Part shown: in pieces, positions 52,737 to 61,136 of the stretch
Layout: each line of letters begins with the position of its first letter
How positions within the stretch are numbered: the stretch's first letter is position 1
Program-made: the position numbers and the translations under genes
Notes under the pieces: generated by a model
Databases searched by the model: none
Told to the model about the DNA's origin: nothing
The model's input: the letters and a program-made list of their open reading frames with translations, nothing else
From: Ligilactobacillus agilis DSM 20509
GTDB taxonomy: Bacteria > Bacillota > Bacilli > Lactobacillales > Lactobacillaceae
Direction: 5' to 3'
Length of the DNA stretch: 64,000 bases
Assembly (NCBI RefSeq): GCF_001436215.1
Contig: NZ_AYYP01000072.1
Coordinates: 74,690-138,689, forward strand

Positions 52737-54443
52737 TTATTTTAAATCGTGGTTGGTAAACCGACTTACATTACCAATGCTTTGACCGTTAACAAGGTTG
52801 GCCTTGAAGCTGACGTGATCTCCACTTCTAAGCAGGTTAGCCTTTGCAAAGTCATCGGTATCAATCGTGTAGACTACCGGGCTATTTTGTAAGGTAAACA
52901 TTACCTTATTTTTATTGGATACAATGGCCACCCGGTCGATGGTCCCCGTAAGCTGCTTTAACTTACTATCCGGTGTATTGGCCGCCTTAGTGCCGCTATT
53001 TACTAAGGCCTGTCTGAAATCATCGAGGGCACTGATTGGCGAAGTTCCCGTACCATAGATAGATTGATCCTCGGCGTCGAGGTAATAGTAGCCTCTAATT
53101 GCATGGGTTTTGTCCAGAATGGTCATAATCCAAGTAGGGCGGCCGTCGATGTTATATAAAATAGGCATGTTGGCGGTCCACTGTTGAGCCTTATAATTTT
53201 GGTTGGCGTTACTCTTGGCCCCAGAACTATCCATGATGCCATTAGCCTTATAGTAGGTTAACTGGCCGGTCCGGGCATTAACCATGGAGTAGCCAAGGGC
53301 AGAATCGGATTTGGTATTTGGGTTAGTAAAGTCGGTGAAATAACTAATTGTCCCGTTGGCGTTAAAGATGGAGGTGACCCCATCTTCCGGGCCGTTATTA
53401 GTTGGCTCTTTCATATCAGTTTTACCTAGGAACTGATTCCAAAAACCGTGCTGGTAGCTGCCGTAGTTATTATTTAACTCGGCGGCTACGTCTGAGGTAA
53501 TGCCTTCGTCAACGAATTTTGGTAAATTAGCTAGCTTGTAGGTCTTAGTTGTACCCGTAACGGCGTTCATCACAATTACCCGGAGCTTCTGATAATTAAT
53601 CCGGTGACTCAAAAAGGCTGACTTATAAACGGTTTCCACCCAATAAGGGTTACCGTCGTTGTCAATTTCTAGCTGCGCCCCACCGTCACCGAGTTTTAAC
53701 CACTGGGGGTTATTGCGGTAGAGTTTTCTTTCGGTATCCCGGCCGAAGTAGGCGCTAGTGGTGTATTTATAAGGTTTATGGATGAATTTCGGGGTGGCGT
53801 TTTGACTAGTGGCGTCAATCATAAAGTAGCCCGGAATCGTCTTAGCCTTAAGCATGGCAAAGAAGCCTTGGTATTCAACAGGTACGATGTAAACCGCCTT
53901 ACCGTGGAGGTATTGCGCCTGAACAGTCCCCGCAATTTTATAGTACTGACTATTAGGCAGGTCGGAAACTGATTTTCTCACCCGGTTAAGAACAGTCTTA
54001 GGAGCTAAGGCAATCGGAGTCTCTCCCCGCTTAAAGGTCGGCGCCTGCTTAGAGCTGACTTGTTTAACTGCAATCGAATTATAAGTAGGTTTGACCGACA
54101 GGATGGAATGCAGCTCACCACCAGCCGCAATTAAGAGGCTGAGCGCAACCAGGCTGGCTGGCAAAGTGGTGGCAACCCAATTCTTTACTTGCTGATCAGC
54201 TGTAACTTTACCGCTAATAGAAGTTAACATTAAGTAGATTCCGCCCCAAACGGCGTTGCCTAGTAGGAGGGACAGCAAGTTTCTAGATGGTAGTAGGAAG
54301 TAGACTAGGGTAAATACCACCAACATTTCTAGTAGCAACAAAACTAGCGAAGCTAGCAGTTGCTTTTTATTCTCCCAAAATAGTGCTCTACATATAAAAA
54401 TGATAATGGCCAGGCTACTATACATTAAGGTCATGGCTAACAT
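52737..54443 (-). CDS. Membrane protein with large extracytoplasmic domain, unknown function
   Basis: A 568-residue protein. Residues 1-110 contain about four membrane helices; the remaining 450 residues form a polar, beta-rich region that should lie outside the cell, with repeated Tyr/Asp/Asn-rich strands such as VPVEYQGFF and YFGRDTERK. The last part (TGTIDRVAIVSNKNKVMFTL to SGDHVSFKANL) looks like a small beta-barrel. I do not recognise the family. AGGAGG lies nine bases before the ATG. It runs against the surrounding glycan genes and may be unrelated to them. Confidence 0.65.
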   Translation of the reverse strand: MLAMTLMYSSLAIIIFICRALFWENKKQLLASLVLLLLEMLVVFTLVYFLLPSRNLLSLLLGNAVWGGIYLMLTSISGKVTADQQVKNWVATTLPASLVALSLLIAAGGELHSILSVKPTYNSIAVKQVSSKQAPTFKRGETPIALAPKTVLNRVRKSVSDLPNSQYYKIAGTVQAQYLHGKAVYIVPVEYQGFFAMLKAKTIPGYFMIDATSQNATPKFIHKPYKYTTSAYFGRDTERKLYRNNPQWLKLGDGGAQLEIDNDGNPYWVETVYKSAFLSHRINYQKLRVIVMNAVTGTTKTYKLANLPKFVDEGITSDVAAELNNNYGSYQHGFWNQFLGKTDMKEPTNNGPEDGVTSIFNANGTISYFTDFTNPNTKSDSALGYSMVNARTGQLTYYKANGIMDSSGAKSNANQNYKAQQWTANMPILYNIDGRPTWIMTILDKTHAIRGYYYLDAEDQSIYGTGTSPISALDDFRQALVNSGTKAANTPDSKLKQLTGTIDRVAIVSNKNKVMFTLQNSPVVYTIDTDDFAKANLLRSGDHVSFKANLVNGQSIGNVSRFTNHDLK

Positions 54444-54535
54444 AAGGATAAGCCTCCTTTAATAAATTATTTAGTTAATTATAGCATAAGTGAGGCTAGG
54501 GACTATAGCGGGAGTGACAAGGAAAATCAAAATAA

Positions 54536-54575
54536 AAGTCAGCTTCAAACTTGGGAGGAAGCTTGAAGCTGACTT
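54536..54575. terminator. Terminator after the broken GT4 gene
   Basis: AAGTCAGCTTCAA (54536-54548) pairs with TTGAAGCTGACTT (54563-54575). The minus-strand side has a T-rich run (A-run at 54528-54537 on plus), so it can end the minus-strand glycosyltransferase operon. Confidence 0.85.
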
Positions 54576-54610
54576 ACTTTATTTAGTTAGCAAGTAAGGG
54601 GTGGTTAGTC

Positions 54611-55723
54611 TTACCTTGTACTTGTATTTTGGTAGTCTAACAGTAATTGGTAGCGTCTAACCTCGTCTTCGTATATTAATTCCTTCAAACTGTAAGCCCG
54701 GTTAAGCTCAAAGGCATCCTCCAACAGTTGTGGTTGGCTGAGGGCGTACCTTAACTTAGTTACTAGCTCAACTAAATTACCGTGCTCAAAACTAGCTCCC
54801 GCCTTAGGAGCAAAGGTATCTTGCCAAATATCAATTTTACTGGTAAGGACGTAACAGCCATTGCGCAAGGCTTCGGCAATCGAGTTAGGTGAACCTTCCT
54901 GTAAGGAAGGTGATAAATAGATTTGAGCTTTTTGGTAGTGACGTTCTAGCTGAGCCTTGTCCTTAATCGGCCCCAATAGGAGGAGTCGCTTTCGTAAAGC
55001 CGGGTGAGCTTTGTAGATAGAAGCCACCAGTTCAGTGATTGTAGAATCCACTGGACCAATCAACTCTAGTTTCCACTCGGGAAAGTCAAAGCAAACGTTC
55101 ATAAAGGCTTGGATTAAGAGGGGAGTGTTTTTTCGACCAGCTTCTTGGCTACCAACATTGATGATCACTTTGTCCTTGATTTTAGGAGAGAGTTATAGGT
55201 TGAAGTCACGCTTAAGGCTACCATTTCTAATTAATTCAACCGGGCGCCGCCACTTTTTGGCCAAATAATTTTGCATGGCAGATCCTTCGCAGGAAATAAT
55301 GTCACAGTTTTTGATTAAGTAATCATATGGAGGAGTACTAGGATTGATTAGTTCACCCACCCATTGACTATTAGCATCCGCCTTTAAAATAATCTTCCCT
55401 CGATAATGTTCCTTAAAATATTTTACAACTGGATAGTAGGTACCATACATACCAAATAAGAAGAGAACGTCGATGTCCTTAGAATAATCCTTTAGGTAGG
55501 TAACTAAGTAATCAGCCCACTGTTCTAGTGGACAAGTAGGGACAATGTCAAGCTTGAGTCCAGGTAATTGGTCGAGGTAGGTAAATTCTTCTTTTTGAGC
55601 AGTCATTACGGTGACGTCATAGCCTAGGTGGGTCATAAAAGTATAGGGAATTAAAACGCAGTCTTTCAAAAGCTGCTCATTGCGGTAGGCTACATAGGGA
55701 CAGAGAGCTAGTAGGTTAGCCAT
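54611..55723 (-). pseudogene. Family 4 glycosyltransferase, interrupted by an in-frame TAA
   Basis: The frame reads as one 370-residue GT4 protein with a single TAA at codon 177 (55195-55193). The N-terminal part (ALCPYVAYRNEQLLKDCVLIP) is nearly the same as that of the intact paralogue at 56465-57586; the C-terminal part keeps NVGSQEAGRKNTP and the donor-site SLQEGSPNSIAEALRNGC. In the paralogue the residue at the stop is Gln (FNHQL), so CAA to TAA explains the break. No indel. The start at 55723 follows AAGGAGG and overlaps the stop of the gene upstream. Confidence 0.88.
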
Positions 55724-56478
55724 CAAGATTCCTCCTTAGATAATGCACTTAGGGTCTCATTTTTTAGTCGGTTAATTTGCTCAATTAGCTCAACACTAGC
55801 AAGGTCAAGGTAATCGTAATAGCGGTAGTAGTCAGCTTCTAAAGACAGGATAGCCTTTAACTTATCTTCAGCTGTTAGTGTTGTTAGTAATTCTAAACGC
55901 CTGTTGAAGTCGGTTCTTAATTCTTGGGCTTGGCTTTCTATACCCAGAATTCCTTTAGTTTGGCCTAGCCTTTCAAGATGTAACTCAGTGGCAGTTAGTT
56001 CAAAGAGGTGGCCGTCACGATTGAGCTTAGCCTTTAGGGCATCCAAGCTAGCAGCATCAAAGTTAAAATCAGGTCCTAAGATTAAACTAGAAATATAGGG
56101 GAGCTGATTTAAAGTGTCCCACTGTTGGGGGAGCAAGTTATAAGTTTGTTGGTTAGCGCCAGCAATCGTTTGATTTTGGTTGATTGCTAGGTGAAAAAAG
56201 AGATTCTGGTTGTTAAAGGCGTGAGCGATTTGACTCAACAAGGCGTCGAATTTATGGCTATTAGCCACAATAATTTGCGGACTGGGTGAGGAGCGTAGGT
56301 AGCTAAAGTATTGCGTTATCAACTTTTTAGCTAGATTAAATTCAGTGGGGGTTTTAAAGTGTTGACGCAAATATTCCAACACTGTTTGGTAAAGCTTATC
56401 TTGTTCCACCCTTCCCAAAGGAGAATAAGACTGACTGTAGTATTCAAAGCGGTAGTAATCTAAGTTAGTTATTGTCAT
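55723..56478 (-). CDS. Unknown protein between the two GT4 genes
   Basis: A 251-residue soluble protein, rich in Tyr, Gln, Leu and Asn, that I do not recognise. It begins TITNLDYYRFEYYSQSYSPLGR, has a possible alpha/beta core (PQIIVANSHKFDALLSQIAHAF; ISSLILGPDFNFDAASLDAL) and a helical C-terminus. It overlaps the upstream GT4 gene by 14 bp and the downstream one by a base, so all three are translated together. A non-catalytic glycosyltransferase partner is one possibility, but this is speculation. Confidence 0.7.
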   Translation of the reverse strand: MTITNLDYYRFEYYSQSYSPLGRVEQDKLYQTVLEYLRQHFKTPTEFNLAKKLITQYFSYLRSSPSPQIIVANSHKFDALLSQIAHAFNNQNLFFHLAINQNQTIAGANQQTYNLLPQQWDTLNQLPYISSLILGPDFNFDAASLDALKAKLNRDGHLFELTATELHLERLGQTKGILGIESQAQELRTDFNRRLELLTTLTAEDKLKAILSLEADYYRYYDYLDLASVELIEQINRLKNETLSALSKEES

Positions 56479-57586
56479 TTAATTTACCTCGAACTTTCAA
56501 TAGGGTTTCTAAGCGGCTGACTTGCTGTTCATAGCTTAATTCAGCCTGAACGTAGGCCCGGTTTAGTGTAAAGGCTTGTTGGCATAACTTGGAGTCAGAC
56601 ATTGCCTGTTTTAATTCAGCGGATAAGGCTACTAAATCATCATGATCAAAGCTAGCCCCGGCTTCAGGTGCAAAGGTATCTTGCCAAGCATCAATCTTAG
56701 AGGTGACTAGGTAGCAGCCGTTTCGGAGGGCTTCTGCGACCACGTTAGGACTACCGCCTTCAAGATAAGAGGCGGTTATAAAGATTTTTGCTTTGGCATA
56801 GTAGCTTTCTAAAAGTTTTTTATCGGCGATAGGACCAGTTAATAGTAGTTGCTTTTTCAGCTGCGGATTTAATTGGTAATAGCGTTCAACCAAAGATTTG
56901 ATGGCTGGTTCGTAAGTTCCGATTAAGGCTAAGCGCCAAGCAGGAAAAGAAGGAGCCAGTTGAGCAAAGGTTTTAATTAGTGCGGGGGTATTTTTTCTGC
57001 CCGTTTCTTGGCGCCCAACGTTTACAATGAGTTCTTCTTTGGAGTTAAAAGTAAGTTGGTGATTGAAGTCGACATCCCGACTACCATTTCTGAAGAGGTC
57101 GATGGGCCGGCGCCATTTCTTCGCAAGGTAGTTTTGCATGGCAACTCCTTCGCAGGTGATAATGTCACAGTGGTGAATCAAGTAATCATACTGAGGAGTA
57201 TTGGGATTGATTAGTTCACTTACCCAGTAACTATTAGCATCTGCTTTTAAAATAATCTTACCTTGGTAATGGTCTTTAAAATATTTTACGACCGGATAGT
57301 AGGTAGCGTACATGCCAAATAAGAAGAGAACATCAATCTCGTGGGGATAATTTTTAAGGTAGTCAACTAGGTAATCGGCCCATTGTTCTAGTGGACAAGT
57401 AGGGACAATATCAAGTCTGAGACCGGATAGTTGGTTAAGGTAGGTGAATTCTTCTTTTTGAGCAGTCATCACGGTGACGTCATAGCCTAGGTGGGTCATA
57501 AAGGTATAAGGAATTAAGACGCAGTCTTTTAGAAGCTGCTCATTGCGGTAGGCCACGTAAGGGCAAAGTGCGACTAAATTTTTCAT
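56465..57586 (-). CDS. Family 4 glycosyltransferase, intact copy
   Basis: A 373-residue GT-B enzyme. The N-terminal domain opens LVALCPYVAYRNEQLLKDC and the C-terminal domain has IVNVGRQETGRKNTP and the nucleotide-sugar motif SYLEGGSPNVVAEALRNGC with the E-x7-E type spacing. GAGGGAG precedes the ATG. It is the first gene of a minus-strand unit driven by a sigma-28-type promoter at 57622-57648, so it probably builds the flagellin glycan. Confidence 0.86.
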   Translation of the reverse strand: MKNLVALCPYVAYRNEQLLKDCVLIPYTFMTHLGYDVTVMTAQKEEFTYLNQLSGLRLDIVPTCPLEQWADYLVDYLKNYPHEIDVLFLFGMYATYYPVVKYFKDHYQGKIILKADANSYWVSELINPNTPQYDYLIHHCDIITCEGVAMQNYLAKKWRRPIDLFRNGSRDVDFNHQLTFNSKEELIVNVGRQETGRKNTPALIKTFAQLAPSFPAWRLALIGTYEPAIKSLVERYYQLNPQLKKQLLLTGPIADKKLLESYYAKAKIFITASYLEGGSPNVVAEALRNGCYLVTSKIDAWQDTFAPEAGASFDHDDLVALSAELKQAMSDSKLCQQAFTLNRAYVQAELSYEQQVSRLETLLKVRGKLNDNN

Positions 57587-57621
57587 ATGTAATCTCCCTC
57601 GTAATATGCTTTCTAAAATAT

Positions 57622-57648
57622 ATATCGGTTATTATGGGTTTTTGTTTA
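57622..57648 (-). promoter_or_regulatory. Sigma-28-type promoter, leftward, of the GT4 unit
   Basis: On the minus strand TAAA (57648-57645), 15 bp, ACCGATAT (57629-57622). The -35 shares the palindromic hexamer TTTAAA (57645-57650) with the rightward promoter. It lies about 36 bp before the GT4 start. Confidence 0.8.
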
Positions 57649-57672
57649 AATTTTATTTTTTTTAGCCGATAA
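57646..57672 (+). promoter_or_regulatory. Sigma-28-type promoter, rightward, of the GT2 unit
   Basis: TTAA (57646-57649), 15 bp, GCCGATAA (57665-57672), followed by an AT-rich stretch and a ribosome-binding site. It lies about 41 bp upstream of the glycosyltransferase at 57713. Confidence 0.85.
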
Positions 57673-57712
57673 AATAATATAGAGATTAAAGAAGAAGAGG
57701 TGGAAAAATTCG

Positions 57713-59212
57713 ATGCGAGTATCAGTTTGTATTATTGCTAATCAGTTACGGGGGGTAAAAAAGTGTCTAGATTCGGTGGTAAAGTGGGGGACAGAAATAG
57801 TGTTAGTAAATACTAACCCTAGCTTGACAGCTTTGAAGTTATTAGCTGACCAGTACCAGTGTAGCTATTACACTTACGACTGGAATGATGACTTTGCTGC
57901 AGCCAGGAATTTTGCGGCTAGCCAAGCTCAGTACGACTGGATTATGACACTGGATAGTGATGAATACCTACTGACGGGGTCACCCTTACCGTTTTTCATG
58001 GAAAATGATTTAAGCAAGACCGTGGGCACGGTAGCGCGAACAAGTTTTACTAGTAGTGATGAGCAAACGGGAGTCAGCCATGAAATTGAGGCTAGATTAT
58101 ATTCACGGAAATATTTTAAGTATCAAGGACTAGTTCATGAGCAATTAGTCTTAAGGTCAGCTACTCCAATAGAGGTTGACTATGTTTCAAGTAGGATTGG
58201 ACTGGGACACACCGGCTATCATAATCTGGTGATGTTAGCAGCTAAATCATATCGCAATGAACAGTTATTAAAAAAAGAATTACTTACCAAACCTAAGGAT
58301 GCCTACATTTACTATCAGTTAGGACGAAGTTATCTAGTGAGAAAGGAGTATGAGTTAGCCCTAGCGGCTTTTAAGAAGTCTTTAGCTAACCAAGTTCAAG
58401 CTAAAACTTATAGTTTAGACTGCTTGAAGGGTTTATTGACCACTTATCAAGCGTTAAAGTTGAATAATAACTTAGTAGCCGCTGCCAAGGCTTACCGGTC
58501 CTTGTATGAAGGTGATGGTGATAGCTTTTACTTCATTGCAGGCCTCTTTAGCCTAGCTGGCTTGTATAATCAAGCTGCTAGTTATTATGAAACCTGTCTG
58601 AGTTTGAATAATTCCCAATTTGCTGAGCGTAGGGCGGATGGTTATCAAATCTGGTTGAAGTTGGGGGAGGCTTATAGGAAGGCCAAAGCAATTGAACAAG
58701 CCGAGTACTGTTACCAACGTGCCAGTGATAAGATGGATGTAGACACCCTAATGCTGACAGGTAATAGCTATTTCAAGCAGGCTAACTATGAGCAGGCCAG
58801 CATGTTTTACCTTGCGGCTCTAAAACATGATCCCCAGGGCCTAACCTTACTAGAACTAGTTTGCCAGCTCTGTTTGACCTATTTGAAGGTTAAAAATTAT
58901 GATCAGGCTTTAAAGGCCGCCTTAATCTTTAAGGATGAACTCAATGGCCAAGCGGACTATTTATTTACGCTCGGTAACATTTACCTGGCGCAAGGAAAAT
59001 TTGAGGCGGCACTAGAAAACTACCGGCTGACGATTTTACGGGGCAATTCGCGGGATGAAGGCATTAATAGCTGGCTGTCTTACTACAACCAAGGGGTAAT
59101 TTACGAGTACCAAAACAAATTAGGCTTAGCCCAAAAGGCCTACCAAAAGTGTCGCAACTATGAACCAGCCAGAAAGCGCCTGCAAAATTTGTACCCGACT
59201 AAGAAAGGATAA
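57713..59212 (+). CDS. TPR-linked family 2 glycosyltransferase (2)
   Basis: A 499-residue protein. The GT-A domain spans about 1-190 with VSVCIIANQLRGVKKCLDS, donor motif DSDE at 81-84, YDWNDDFAAARNF and a VHEQL segment. From about 195 to the end there are six or more tetratricopeptide repeats, such as YYQLGRSYLVRKEYELALAAFKKSL and YLFTLGNIYLAQGKFEAALENY. The start has GAAGAGGTGG upstream. It is the first gene of a sigma-28-type unit that runs toward flagellin. Confidence 0.86.
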   Translation: MRVSVCIIANQLRGVKKCLDSVVKWGTEIVLVNTNPSLTALKLLADQYQCSYYTYDWNDDFAAARNFAASQAQYDWIMTLDSDEYLLTGSPLPFFMENDLSKTVGTVARTSFTSSDEQTGVSHEIEARLYSRKYFKYQGLVHEQLVLRSATPIEVDYVSSRIGLGHTGYHNLVMLAAKSYRNEQLLKKELLTKPKDAYIYYQLGRSYLVRKEYELALAAFKKSLANQVQAKTYSLDCLKGLLTTYQALKLNNNLVAAAKAYRSLYEGDGDSFYFIAGLFSLAGLYNQAASYYETCLSLNNSQFAERRADGYQIWLKLGEAYRKAKAIEQAEYCYQRASDKMDVDTLMLTGNSYFKQANYEQASMFYLAALKHDPQGLTLLELVCQLCLTYLKVKNYDQALKAALIFKDELNGQADYLFTLGNIYLAQGKFEAALENYRLTILRGNSRDEGINSWLSYYNQGVIYEYQNKLGLAQKAYQKCRNYEPARKRLQNLYPTKKG

Positions 59213-59216
59213 AAAG

Positions 59217-61124
59217 ATGGACTTATCTGTATGTATCATTACTAAGAACGAAAATGAAAAGTTAAAACGTTGCTTAAAGTCACTTGCCTTTCTAAAGGCA
59301 GACATTGTGGTGGTTGACACCGGTTTTAATGATGAAACTAGAAAAATAGTTACGGAACTAAATGGCCGTTACTTTACCTTTGAATGGTGTGACGATTTTT
59401 CAGCGGCGCGAAATTACTCTCTAGAGCAAGCTTATTACGACGACATTATGGTGATTGATAGTGATGAATGGTTAGATGAAAAGGAGATGACTTTTAATAA
59501 GGCCGCCTTAGAGTCATTTATTCGCCGAGATTTATATACCCTTGCTTGTTGTTATCAGGTTAATATCGAACCCAATTTAGCCTATGGTGAATACCATGCG
59601 GTGGTACCCCGGATTTTTTCTAAGAAGTATTTTCATTACGAAGGTAAGGCCCACGAACAACCAGTACCTTTGATGAAAGATGTAAATAGTCGCACGATTA
59701 CGGTTGAATTGAAGATGTACCATGATGGTTATGCAGGAGCTGGGGTGGTTAAAGCTAAGTCTAAGCGTAATCTTGCTTTACTTTTACAGGATTTAAAAAA
59801 CGATGAACATAATATTTACCTGCTTTTCCAAGTCGGCATGAGCTACTTAAACTTAGAACAATATGAGCTAGCACTAAAATACTTTGAAGAAGAGTTAGCT
59901 AACCGCAATTTTAATTATAGCTACGTTTATGCCTATGATGTTTGCTATGGGTATTTAAAAGCTCTTTTAAACCTGGGCCAAACCGACTTAGTGTTAGCTA
60001 AGCTTACTTATTTTGCTAAGAAATTTCCAAATTTAGCAGATTTTTGGTATGACGCGGGTGACTTTTATTTGAAACTAAACCGAATCAATCAGGCTGTTGA
60101 AGCTTTCAGGCGAGCAGTAAAGTGTAGTCAGGTCACCTTAGTTGGAAAGGATGGGGACTTTGCCTACTATAACTTAGGTAAAATCTATGCTTATTTAGGA
60201 GATTTTCAGCAAGCTAGTTGCTACTATAAACAATGTTCTGCTGACTTTGGACCTGCTCAAACAGAATTATTGGCACTTAGACAAAGGCAATTTAGTCAAG
60301 CGGTAACAGTTTATATTTTAGACACGCTTAAGGATGAAAGGGCATTGATAAAGACATTAACCAGTTTGGAAACCCTTCCCTTTACTAAACTAGTCTTGAG
60401 TCAAAAAGCTTATCCGCAAGCTATTTTAGGTAAGAGTAAGTTGGTCCAGCTAGAACCAAGCGCATTGAATGAGTACCTCAAGCAAACGACTAATTATAGT
60501 TTAGTACTGTACAGTGGTGAAAGCTTAGTTGACTTAGATTTAGGTAAATTAAAAGCAGTTTTAGAATCTAAGCTAGCTCTTAGTGGTTATGGACTAGTCT
60601 TTAGCCCTAATCAAGTAAAGGTGCTGGGGTATCGGAGTTTCTATCATGAGTTACGGCTAGCCACAGGAACAGCTCATGAATTTCAAGCTGGTTTACTACA
60701 AGCGACTTCAGATACAAAGGAAGTGCTAATTCCGCTAACGATTGAAAGTCCAATTGAGGTCCGCGCTAGTTTAGACTTTAGTAAAACAAGTAGTGTTTAT
60801 GCCACCTTACTATTTATTGAAGGAAATTATACCAATGCTTTAAAATACTATCAATCTTACTTAAAAGACTGCGATTATGGACTAGAAGAGAGTTTGCACA
60901 GTGTGGCTAATGCCATATTAGCGAGTGTTTTTAGCGACCAAATTGATTGGTTAGAGTCTTATTTAGAAACGTGGACGCAGTTTTACCAAAACTTTGCTAT
61001 TTATCAATTTAGCTTGGGACATTATTTGAAAAAAATAGGTAAAAAACAAGCAGCACAGCAAGCTTTTAGGGAAGCCAAACGCCTGGCTAATTCCTTAAAC
61101 CCAATTATTAATGAAGAGGATTAG
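59217..61124 (+). CDS. TPR-linked family 2 glycosyltransferase (3) with degenerate second GT2 domain
   Basis: A 635-residue protein. Domain 1 (about 1-180) has LSVCIITKNENEKLKRCLKSL, DSDE at 81-84 and WCDDFSAARNYSL. TPR-like helices span about 195-345. A second GT-A-like region (about 363-540) starts VTVYILDTLKDERALIKTL but has LYSGES where DSDE should be. More TPR-like helices follow. The ATG at 59217 after AAAGGA is preferred to an earlier in-frame start inside the previous gene. Confidence 0.84.
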   Translation: MDLSVCIITKNENEKLKRCLKSLAFLKADIVVVDTGFNDETRKIVTELNGRYFTFEWCDDFSAARNYSLEQAYYDDIMVIDSDEWLDEKEMTFNKAALESFIRRDLYTLACCYQVNIEPNLAYGEYHAVVPRIFSKKYFHYEGKAHEQPVPLMKDVNSRTITVELKMYHDGYAGAGVVKAKSKRNLALLLQDLKNDEHNIYLLFQVGMSYLNLEQYELALKYFEEELANRNFNYSYVYAYDVCYGYLKALLNLGQTDLVLAKLTYFAKKFPNLADFWYDAGDFYLKLNRINQAVEAFRRAVKCSQVTLVGKDGDFAYYNLGKIYAYLGDFQQASCYYKQCSADFGPAQTELLALRQRQFSQAVTVYILDTLKDERALIKTLTSLETLPFTKLVLSQKAYPQAILGKSKLVQLEPSALNEYLKQTTNYSLVLYSGESLVDLDLGKLKAVLESKLALSGYGLVFSPNQVKVLGYRSFYHELRLATGTAHEFQAGLLQATSDTKEVLIPLTIESPIEVRASLDFSKTSSVYATLLFIEGNYTNALKYYQSYLKDCDYGLEESLHSVANAILASVFSDQIDWLESYLETWTQFYQNFAIYQFSLGHYLKKIGKKQAAQQAFREAKRLANSLNPIINEED

Positions 61125-61136
61125 GGGGAAAAGAAA

